Origin: Pseudalkalibacillus hwajinpoensis
GTDB lineage: Bacteria > Bacillota > Bacilli > Bacillales > Guptibacillaceae
Direction: 5' to 3'
NCBI RefSeq assembly: GCF_039851965.1
Contig: NZ_CP156674.1
Coordinates: 3,534,001 to 3,598,000 of the forward strand
Length of the DNA: 64,000 nucleotides
The notes below the pieces were generated by a model. The model was given only the letters and a program-made list of their open reading frames with translations. It had not been told where the DNA came from and did not search any database. Made by a program: the position numbers and the translations under genes. How positions within the stretch are numbered: the first letter of the stretch is position 1; each line of letters begins with the position of its first letter. Shown one piece after another: positions 35,174 to 41,889 of this stretch.

Positions 35174-35282
35174 ACGACTCGCAGAAACTTCGATATTTCA
35201 CTCTTTCACAGGAACACAAAGAACGTGTTCCTATTCTAGAGTTCCAATATCTCCGTTTCTAAACGCTCGTCTTCGCTTTTCG
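35174..35282. repeat. Dispersed hairpin repeat, copy 2
   Basis: The second copy of the element at 10275-10382, in the same orientation. The central hairpin is AGGAACAC (35210-35217) with GTGTTCCT (35225-35232). Base changes at the tip are compensatory or neutral, so the stem is kept while the sequence drifts. It ends immediately before the stop of the rsfA-like gene and could act as its 3-prime structure. Confidence 0.8.
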
Positions 35283-35285
35283 GTA

Positions 35286-35954
35286 TTACCTAGCCAATTT
35301 TTCTAGATTTCCATTCTTATCCATTTTGAAGGTTGGGACGTTTTGTTCTTCGTTGTCGTTTAGGACGACCATTCTACGGGCTCGGTCCATGATTTGTATG
35401 AGAGATTGGTAATCCTCTTTCATGACTTGTTGTTCGTTCTCGAGGGTTTTTATTTTCTGATGGAGAAGGGTGTTTTGTTCTGTTAGGTGTTGATTCTCCA
35501 ATTCTAGTTTCTCGAGATTTGATTTTAGTCTACTTGTTGAAGAGGCGGATTGTTCTAGAGTTGATAAGTATGAGATCACGTCTTTTATTGTCATTGGCTT
35601 CTGGTTGATTGGCTGCTCTTGTTGATAAGTATGTGTTATGGCCGCGGGTTGAGTGATTGTTTTATCAGTTTGAGAAATGTTTGTTCTGTTTTCTTTTTGT
35701 ACATATTCTGGCTGTCTGCGTTCGGCTCGTTTCATTTCTTTTCGTTGTTTTTTAGCTAGCTTTAAAGCTTGCTCGTATCGGTCACGTACGATCGCATTCC
35801 AGCGGAAACCAACGGCAGCTGACGTGCGGCTGAGTCGATCACCCACTTCGTCAAAAGCTTTCAATTGTGTACTTCCTTCTCTAACGTGCCTGAGCACAGT
35901 TTCAGCAAGAAGTAGATCATCTTCGTGTGACCATGCATCCTGTCTAACTTTCAT
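35286..35954 (-). CDS. RsfA-family prespore transcription factor
   Basis: 222 residues, ATG 35954 behind AAGGAGCTG. The N-terminal Myb/SANT-like domain has VRQDAWSHEDDLLLAETVLR and FDEVGDRLSRTSAAVGFRWN, the hallmark of the RsfA/YlbO family. A Gln-rich linker is followed by a C-terminal coiled coil (about 125-195, LKSNLEKLELENQHLTEQN). RsfA in B. subtilis is made in the forespore under sigma-F and tunes sigma-F/sigma-G genes. Which paralogue this is cannot be settled here. Confidence 0.85.
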   Translation of the reverse strand: MKVRQDAWSHEDDLLLAETVLRHVREGSTQLKAFDEVGDRLSRTSAAVGFRWNAIVRDRYEQALKLAKKQRKEMKRAERRQPEYVQKENRTNISQTDKTITQPAAITHTYQQEQPINQKPMTIKDVISYLSTLEQSASSTSRLKSNLEKLELENQHLTEQNTLLHQKIKTLENEQQVMKEDYQSLIQIMDRARRMVVLNDNEEQNVPTFKMDKNGNLEKLAR

Positions 35955-36007
35955 ATAAATTCAGCTCCTTTATCCTGTTAACTTCATAGCTTTTTTGAAA
36001 GTAATAA

Positions 36008-36036
36008 TAGCTTTGCCAGTATGAAAGAATTTATAC
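36008..36036 (-). promoter_or_regulatory. Candidate sigma-F promoter of the rsfA-like gene
   Basis: Read on the minus strand, GTATA (36036-36032) and GGCAAAGCTA (36017-36008), 14 bp apart, resemble the sigma-F consensus (GTATA and GGnnAnAnT) with one mismatch at a conserved -10 position. rsfA is sigma-F dependent in B. subtilis. This is an eye match only. Confidence 0.35.
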
Positions 36037-36079
36037 AGAACTCTTGTAAAAGGAGGTAGATTGGGAGAGTTAGTAAACA

Positions 36080-36105
36080 AAAAGCAGTGCATCTGCACTG
36101 CTTTT
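36080..36105 (-). terminator. Terminator of rarA
   Basis: AAAAGCAGTGCA and TGCACTGCTTTT form a perfect 12-bp palindrome overlapping the rarA stop codon, with a T-rich run following on the minus strand. Confidence 0.85.
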
Positions 36106-37447
36106 AGCTTTTCTTATGATCTGTTTTGATTCGATCAGCAAAGTAATCAAGCCGTTTCTGAACAGTCCGTTCATGTCCTCGGTCAGTAGGTTTATAGAAC
36201 GTTTTTCTGACCATATGATCCGGTAGGTACTGTTGAGGAACATAGCCTCCAGGGTAATCGTGCGGGAATTTATAGCCTATTCCGTGCCCCAGTTCGGAAG
36301 CACCTTTATAATGAGAATCCCTCAAATGAATAGGTACGGTTCCGCTTTTTTCTTTTTTAACGGCTTCAAGAGCAGTGTCAATGCCTTTAATCACAGCGTT
36401 GCTTTTTGGTGCTGTGGCAAGATAGAGCGCCGCTTCTGCGAGAGGGATGCGCGCTTCAGGCATTCCAATAAATTCGACTGCATAGCTTGCTGCATGCGCC
36501 ACCAGAAGGGCATTTGGATCAGCTAGACCAATATCTTCAGCCGCATGAACATATAATCTTCTTGCGATAAAGCGGGGATCTTCGCCTGCATAAATCATCT
36601 TTGCAAGCCAGTAAAGAGTAGCGTCGGCATCTGATCCTCGTATACTTTTAATAAAAGCTGAAACGGTATCATAATGATTGTCGCTATCTTTATCATATTG
36701 TAGAACGCGTTGCTGAATCGATTCTTCTGTGATGGCAAGCGTAATAATAAGCTTGCCATCCTTATCAGGAGTTGTTGTTAATACAGCAAGTTCAAGTGCG
36801 TTTAGGGCAGTTCGGGCGTCGCCATTTGAAACGTCGATCAGGTGATCAATTGCAGGGTCAAGAAGTTCAATATCATATCTACCAAATCCACGTTCTTCAT
36901 CATGTATGGCCTGTTCAATTATCTCTTTAATGGTCGCCTCAGTAAGGTGTTCAAATCGGAATAACCTTGAACGAGAAAGCAGAGCCGGATTGATTTCAAA
37001 CATAGGGCTTTCGGTTGTAGCCCCAATCAATACGATGGTTCCATCTTCCACGAAGGGCAGGAGGGCATCCTGCTGTGACTTATTAAATCGATGGATTTCA
37101 TCGATAAAAAGCACCGTTTTCCTTTCGTCAAGCTTCAATCGATCTTTCGCTTCTGATGTTAAACGTCTAATATCAGCAACACCTGAAGTAACAGCATTCA
37201 ACTGCTCGAAATGAGCGGAAGTTGTGTTAGCTATGATTCGTGCGAGTGTTGTTTTCCCAGTGCCTGGAGGTCCAAAAAAAATCATCGGTGTTAGCTGGTC
37301 TGCCGCAATGGCTCTTCTTAAAAGCTTTCCTTCACCAATTATATGGTCCTGGCCGATAAATTCTTCAATGGATCTTGGACGCATCCTGCTTGCAAGTGGT
37401 CCTGAGGAAGTTGTGTTATTTTTAGAAGAATAATCAAATAAATCCAT
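36104..37447 (-). CDS. rarA: Replication-associated recombination protein A
   Basis: 447 residues of the RarA/MgsA/WRNIP1 AAA+ family (yrvN in B. subtilis). Near the N-terminus is PLASRMRPRSIEEFIGQDHI. Walker A is FFGPPGTGKTT, Walker B is VLFIDEIHRFNKSQQDALLP and sensor 1 is LIGATTESP. The C-terminal tetramerisation region contains YKFPHDYPGGYVPQQYLP. RarA acts at stalled replication forks and binds SSB. It lies on the minus strand, divergent from the YczE-like gene. Confidence 0.95.
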   Translation of the reverse strand: MDLFDYSSKNNTTSSGPLASRMRPRSIEEFIGQDHIIGEGKLLRRAIAADQLTPMIFFGPPGTGKTTLARIIANTTSAHFEQLNAVTSGVADIRRLTSEAKDRLKLDERKTVLFIDEIHRFNKSQQDALLPFVEDGTIVLIGATTESPMFEINPALLSRSRLFRFEHLTEATIKEIIEQAIHDEERGFGRYDIELLDPAIDHLIDVSNGDARTALNALELAVLTTTPDKDGKLIITLAITEESIQQRVLQYDKDSDNHYDTVSAFIKSIRGSDADATLYWLAKMIYAGEDPRFIARRLYVHAAEDIGLADPNALLVAHAASYAVEFIGMPEARIPLAEAALYLATAPKSNAVIKGIDTALEAVKKEKSGTVPIHLRDSHYKGASELGHGIGYKFPHDYPGGYVPQQYLPDHMVRKTFYKPTDRGHERTVQKRLDYFADRIKTDHKKS

Positions 37448-37519
37448 AAAACACCCGTCCTTTCATAGATAGTTGAAACATACTATATGGCTTTTTGAAA
37501 TGCAAGAAAAAGCCGTTCA

Positions 37520-37528
37520 TGCTATAAT
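37520..37528 (+). promoter_or_regulatory. Extended -10 upstream of the YczE-like gene
   Basis: TGCTATAAT is a perfect extended -10 about 65 bp before the start at 37593. No -35 hexamer with normal spacing is evident. Confidence 0.45.
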
Positions 37529-37592
37529 AGCGAAGGTTTACTAACAGAATGATTCGTGGATTAGGAGTTAATAATCAGTTAAGAGGGATAAA

Positions 37593-38300
37593 ATGAAACC
37601 AGGTATCAAAAGCAACTCTACATTTTGGCTAAACTGGTTGATTTTCACAGTTGGGCTACTCGTTATGGCCTTCGGAATTGCGCTCATGATTCGAGCGGAA
37701 GTGGGGAGCGCACCGTGGGATGTGTTTCATATAGGACTTTATCAGCAGTTTGGATTAACCATCGGTACCTGGTCAATCATTATTGGTTTATTCATTATTG
37801 GCGCAACGTCAATTATGGAGCGTGCATGGCCAAAACCTGGTGCTTTTCTCAATATGCTCCTGGTCGGATTGTTTATTGATATTTATCTATGGCTTCCGAT
37901 TATGACTACCCCAGATCATCTAATAGGGAAAGTAGTCATGCTCGTTATAGGAATTCTTACTATGGGGTATGGCATTGGATTGTACATTGCGGCAGACAGA
38001 GGCGCTGGTCCAAGAGATAGCCTTATGCTTGTGCTCACAGAGCGAACAGGTTTAAAAGTACAGCACATCAGATTATCAATGGAAATTGTTGTGCTTACTC
38101 TTGGCTGGATTTTAAAAGGACCGGTTAATGTCGGAACGTTGCTGTTTTGTTTAACGATCGGTCCCATTGTGGGCTATTCCTTGCCTCAATGCAAAAACCT
38201 TGTGGCTCGATTGATAGAAAGAGGTGGAAGTAATGAAGATATCGACAAAAGGAAGATACGGATTAACAATTATGATGGAATTAGCAAAAAAGCACGGTGA
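37593..38300 (+). CDS. YczE/YitT-type membrane protein
   Basis: 235 residues. Five hydrophobic helices start with WLIFTVGLLVMAFGIALM. Family motifs are EVGSAPWDVFHIGL and the repeated DRGAGPRDSLMLVL, typical of YczE-like proteins. The function is unknown. The last 23 residues (NEDIDKRKIRINNYDG and on) are hydrophilic and are encoded inside the first 68 bp of cymR in another frame, so the natural C-terminus may have been extended by loss of an earlier stop. It is co-directional with cymR-iscS-mnmA. Confidence 0.78.
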   Translation: MKPGIKSNSTFWLNWLIFTVGLLVMAFGIALMIRAEVGSAPWDVFHIGLYQQFGLTIGTWSIIIGLFIIGATSIMERAWPKPGAFLNMLLVGLFIDIYLWLPIMTTPDHLIGKVVMLVIGILTMGYGIGLYIAADRGAGPRDSLMLVLTERTGLKVQHIRLSMEIVVLTLGWILKGPVNVGTLLFCLTIGPIVGYSLPQCKNLVARLIERGGSNEDIDKRKIRINNYDGISKKAR

Positions 38301-38652
38301 TGGCCCGATTTCGCTTAAATCTATTGCACGAAGCAAAGACTTATCTGAGCACTATCTTGAACAGCTCGTCGCACCACTTAGAAACGCGGGTTTAGTCAAA
38401 AGCGTTCGCGGGGCGTACGGAGGGTATATTCTAGCTCAGGAGGCAAATACGATTACAGCAGGGGATATTATTCGTGTCCTTGAAGGTCCTATTAGCCCTG
38501 TTGAAGTAATGGATGATGAAGAACCAGCAAAGAGAGATCTCTGGCTCAAAATTAGAGATGCCGTTAAAGATGTACTGGACTCGACTACTCTTGAGGACCT
38601 TGCAAACTATGAAGGTGAAGGCGAGCAGGATAGCTATATGTTCTATATTTAA
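38233..38652 (+). CDS. cymR: Rrf2-family cysteine metabolism repressor CymR
   Basis: 139 residues from ATG 38233 (MKISTKGRYGLTIMMELAKK) behind AGAGGTGG. The winged HTH has LSEHYLEQLVAPLRNAGLV and GAYGGYILA. The C-terminal EEPAKRDLWLKIRDAVKDVL and final YMFYI are the same as in B. subtilis CymR. No Fe-S cysteine cluster is present, as expected for CymR, which signals through CysK and O-acetylserine instead. Known targets in B. subtilis include the yrrT-mtn-mcc operon; the orthologous operon lies at 57475 in this window. Confidence 0.93.
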   Translation: MKISTKGRYGLTIMMELAKKHGDGPISLKSIARSKDLSEHYLEQLVAPLRNAGLVKSVRGAYGGYILAQEANTITAGDIIRVLEGPISPVEVMDDEEPAKRDLWLKIRDAVKDVLDSTTLEDLANYEGEGEQDSYMFYI

Positions 38653-38691
38653 TGAAAATGGCTTTTGCTAGTATTGAAGAGGTGAAGAATA

Positions 38692-39834
38692 ATGAACTCA
38701 ATATATATGGATCACGCTGCGACCTCACCGGTTCATCCCGATGTGATTGAAGCCATGGTAGCTTCGTTACAGAATGATTATGGAAACCCTTCGAGCATTC
38801 ATCAGTTCGGTCGCAAAACCAGACATGCGCTTGATGAAGCAAGAAGTAATATCGCTAAAAGCATTCAGGCTCATTCGAATGAAATAATTTTCACAAGTGG
38901 AGGAACTGAAGCTGATAACCTTGCTATTATTGGTGCTGCTAAAGCAAATCAGGCAAAAGGAAATCACATTATTACAAGCTCAATTGAGCATCACGCTGCA
39001 CTTCATGCCTGCAAAGGTCTTGAAGGTGAAGGGTTTGACGTGACATATTTGCCTGTTAATATCAATGGTAGAATCTCTATCGAGGATCTAAAAAGCGCTA
39101 TCCGTCCAGAAACGGTATTAATAACAGTTATGTACGGCAACAATGAAGTAGGAACATTGCAACCTGTGTATGAAATCGCTCAGCTTGCAAAGGAACAGAA
39201 GATTCTCTTTCACACGGATGCTGTTCAAGCTTACGGATTAATTGAACTTGACGTAACCGAACTCGGTGTCGATATGCTGTCTGTATCTGCTCACAAAATA
39301 AATGGCCCTAAAGGTGTCGGTTTCTTATATGTGAAAGATGGGACGAAGGTTGCGCCTTATTCATACGGCGGGGATCAAGAACGAAAGCGACGAGCGGGAA
39401 CTGAGAATGTGGCAGGTATTGTAGGAATGGAAAAAGCAGTGAAATTAATGCAAGCAGATCGAGAAGAGAAAGTAGCACTCTATCGTCAAATGAAAGAAAC
39501 AATGCTGGCTCTTTTTGATAAAGAAGCGATCGCATATTCTGTGAACGGTGATGGGGATCATTGTCTTCCACATGTCCTTAATATCAGCTTTCCTGATGCT
39601 AAAGTGGAACCAATGCTAATGAACCTCGATCTTGCAGGGATAGCTGTCTCGAGCGGCTCCGCTTGTACAGCGGGATCACATGAACCTTCACACGTCTTAA
39701 CGGCAATGTTTGGAGATAACGAGCGTACGCAAACGGCGATTCGATTTAGTTTTGGATTTGGCAATACGATTGAAGATGCAGCTCGTACAGCACAAGAAGT
39801 CGTTAAAATTGTCAATCGGTTAAAGAAGTTATAA
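38692..39834 (+). CDS. iscS: Cysteine desulfurase (IscS/YrvO type)
   Basis: 380 residues. The PLP lysine is about residue 202 (SVSAHKINGPKG). The catalytic cysteine is about 325 in SSGSACTAGSHEPS, on the long loop typical of the IscS group. In B. subtilis YrvO delivers sulfur to MnmA for tRNA 2-thiouridine. The gene sits directly between cymR and mnmA, in keeping with that pairing. It is a paralogue of nifS at 188, each with its own client. Confidence 0.94.
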   Translation: MNSIYMDHAATSPVHPDVIEAMVASLQNDYGNPSSIHQFGRKTRHALDEARSNIAKSIQAHSNEIIFTSGGTEADNLAIIGAAKANQAKGNHIITSSIEHHAALHACKGLEGEGFDVTYLPVNINGRISIEDLKSAIRPETVLITVMYGNNEVGTLQPVYEIAQLAKEQKILFHTDAVQAYGLIELDVTELGVDMLSVSAHKINGPKGVGFLYVKDGTKVAPYSYGGDQERKRRAGTENVAGIVGMEKAVKLMQADREEKVALYRQMKETMLALFDKEAIAYSVNGDGDHCLPHVLNISFPDAKVEPMLMNLDLAGIAVSSGSACTAGSHEPSHVLTAMFGDNERTQTAIRFSFGFGNTIEDAARTAQEVVKIVNRLKKL

Positions 39835-39878
39835 AATAGTCAGGACACATTTTGTGTTAATGAAGAGGAGGTGCAACC

Positions 39879-40994
39879 ATGACAGAACGAAACAATGCAG
39901 ACACACGAGTCGTGGTTGGAATGTCCGGAGGCGTCGACTCATCAGTTGCTGCCCTTTTGTTGAAAGAACAGGGCTATGATGTGATCGGCATTTTTATGAA
40001 AAACTGGGACGACACCGACGAGAACGGGGTATGCACAGCGACTGAAGATTACAATGATGTCATTCGTGTATGCAACCAGATCGGCATTCCGTACTACGCA
40101 GTCAACTTCGAAAAGCAATACTGGGATAAAGTGTTTACTTATTTCCTAGATGAATATAAAGGTGGACGTACACCGAATCCAGATGTGATGTGTAACAAAG
40201 AAATCAAGTTTAAAGCATTTCTTGATCATGCGCTGACACTTGGGGCCGACTATCTTGCAACGGGTCACTATGCGCAGGTAGTGGAACGGGATGGAGAAAT
40301 CAAAATGCTAAGAGGCGTCGATGATAACAAAGATCAGACGTACTTTTTAAATCAGCTTACACAGGATCAACTTTCTAAAGTGATGTTCCCACTTGGAGGC
40401 ATTGAAAAGAAGAAAGTTCGTGAGATTGCTGAGAAAGCAGGACTCGCTACTGCTAAGAAAAAAGATAGCACAGGCATTTGCTTCATTGGCGAACGAAATT
40501 TCAAAGAATTTCTTGGGCAATATCTTCCTGCTCAACCCGGTAAGATGATGACGCTTGGCGGCGAATTGAAAGGTAACCATGATGGATTGATGTACTACAC
40601 AATTGGACAGCGTCATGGCCTGGGCATTGGGGGCGATGGTGAACCATGGTTTGTGGTTGGTAAAAACCTTGAAGACAACGTGCTTTACGTTGATCAAGGA
40701 TTCCATAATGAACTACTATACTCTGATTCACTTGTTGCATTGAATTCCAGCTGGGTTTCAGATCTTCCGATTCAGGATGAGTTTTCATGCACTGCGAAAT
40801 TCCGCTACCGTCAAAAAGATTCAGGAGTGACAGTGAAGAAGATTGATGAAGATCGCTTACTGGTTACGTTTGATGAACCCGTTCGTGCGATTACACCAGG
40901 ACAGGCTGTTGTTTTTTATAACGGTGATGTATGTCTTGGTGGTGCTACAATCGATCAAGTATACAAAAATGCAACTGAACTCACATATGTTTAG
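39879..40994 (+). CDS. mnmA: tRNA 2-thiouridylase MnmA
   Basis: 371 residues, start behind AGAGGAGGTG. The PP-loop ATP site is VGMSGGVDSSVAALLL. The catalytic cysteines are in NPDVMCNKEIKF near 105 and STGICFIGERNF near 205. It adds sulfur to U34 of Lys, Glu and Gln tRNAs, with the sulfur relayed from the adjacent IscS. It ends the cymR-iscS-mnmA operon and is followed by a strong terminator. Confidence 0.96.
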   Translation: MTERNNADTRVVVGMSGGVDSSVAALLLKEQGYDVIGIFMKNWDDTDENGVCTATEDYNDVIRVCNQIGIPYYAVNFEKQYWDKVFTYFLDEYKGGRTPNPDVMCNKEIKFKAFLDHALTLGADYLATGHYAQVVERDGEIKMLRGVDDNKDQTYFLNQLTQDQLSKVMFPLGGIEKKKVREIAEKAGLATAKKKDSTGICFIGERNFKEFLGQYLPAQPGKMMTLGGELKGNHDGLMYYTIGQRHGLGIGGDGEPWFVVGKNLEDNVLYVDQGFHNELLYSDSLVALNSSWVSDLPIQDEFSCTAKFRYRQKDSGVTVKKIDEDRLLVTFDEPVRAITPGQAVVFYNGDVCLGGATIDQVYKNATELTYV

Positions 40995-40999
40995 CATCT

Positions 41000-41031
41000 G
41001 GCCTCATTTCAACGTGAAATGAGGCTGTTTT
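41000..41031 (+). terminator. Terminator after mnmA
   Basis: GCCTCATTTC and GAAATGAGGC are perfect complements around AACGT, followed by TGTTTTA. Confidence 0.85.
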
Positions 41032-41045
41032 ATACTTAATGCCGT

Positions 41046-41074
41046 TTAACTATATTAAAGGATGAAAATATAAT
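41046..41074 (+). promoter_or_regulatory. Candidate promoter upstream of yrrB
   Basis: TTAACT (41046-41051) and TATAAT (41069-41074) have a 17-bp spacer. A second weaker -10-like TACACT is at 41155. The start codon is at 41194, giving a leader of more than 100 nt if the first promoter is used. Confidence 0.4.
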
Positions 41075-41193
41075 GTAAACTAAGGCTTTCGTCTTTAAGA
41101 ACTTGGCGATAAGTCAAGTGTTTTCTAATGATGTGAGGAAACCATTCGCTATGCTACACTAGACAATAGGAATAAGAAATAAGGAGTTTTACA

Positions 41194-41862
41194 ATGAGTA
41201 ATAAGAATGAACTTGCAATACAAGCAATGAACAATGGTGAATTAGAAAAGGCAGTTACACTTCTTTATGAAGCAATTGAAGAGAATCCTGAAGATCCCAT
41301 TGCATATACGAATGTAGGTAATTTACTTGCACAGGCAGGGGAGGTTAAGCAAGCTATTGCGTATTTCGAAAAAGCAATTGAGCTTGATGAGACTCAAGCG
41401 ACGGCTTATTTCGGTGCAGGTAATGCTTTCTTCGAGCTTGAACAGTACAAAGATGCAGCTGAGATGTATCAAAACGCGATTCAAAAAGGTCTTGATCAAA
41501 GCGATGTTCACTTCATGATTGGGCAATGCTTCGTAATGCAGGATGCAATGCGGTTAGCACTCCCGTTCTTCCAGCGTGCGGTTGAACTTAACGAAGAAGA
41601 TACTGAAGCCCGTTTTCAATATGCCCTCTGTCTTGCAAAAGAAGGTGCAGTCGAAGTAGCCCTTCCTCATTTTGAGAAAGTAGTGGAAGAAGATCCTGAT
41701 CATGCCGATGCCTGGTTTAATCTCGGTGTTAGCTATGCTTATCAGGAGGATATAACAAAAGCAATAAGTTGCTTTGACCGTGCACTTGCTATTCAACCAG
41801 ATCATCTCCTCGCAGGCAACGGCAAGAAGCAAATGGAACAAGCGATGAACAATAACGATTAA
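41194..41862 (+). CDS. yrrB: Tetratricopeptide repeat protein (YrrB-like)
   Basis: 222 residues built of about six TPR units, recognised by recurring patterns such as PIAYTNVGNLLAQAGEVKQA, ATAYFGAGNAFFELEQYKDA and ADAWFNLGVSYAYQEDITKA. There is no signal or membrane segment. B. subtilis yrrB lies at the same place before yrrC (recD2). The partners are unknown; a scaffold role is inferred from the repeats. recD2 starts 27 bp downstream. Confidence 0.85.
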   Translation: MSNKNELAIQAMNNGELEKAVTLLYEAIEENPEDPIAYTNVGNLLAQAGEVKQAIAYFEKAIELDETQATAYFGAGNAFFELEQYKDAAEMYQNAIQKGLDQSDVHFMIGQCFVMQDAMRLALPFFQRAVELNEEDTEARFQYALCLAKEGAVEVALPHFEKVVEEDPDHADAWFNLGVSYAYQEDITKAISCFDRALAIQPDHLLAGNGKKQMEQAMNNND

Positions 41863-41889
41863 AATTTATGTTATTGGAGAGAAGATCTT

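Noticed and set aside
35014..35262. 82-codon ORF over the repeat modules
   Set aside because: It spans two hairpin repeats, has no ribosome binding site and no recognisable domain.
41076..41130. Small RNA or attenuator upstream of yrrB
   Set aside because: Only a 5-bp stem (ACTTG/CAAGT) is visible, too weak to support a feature.
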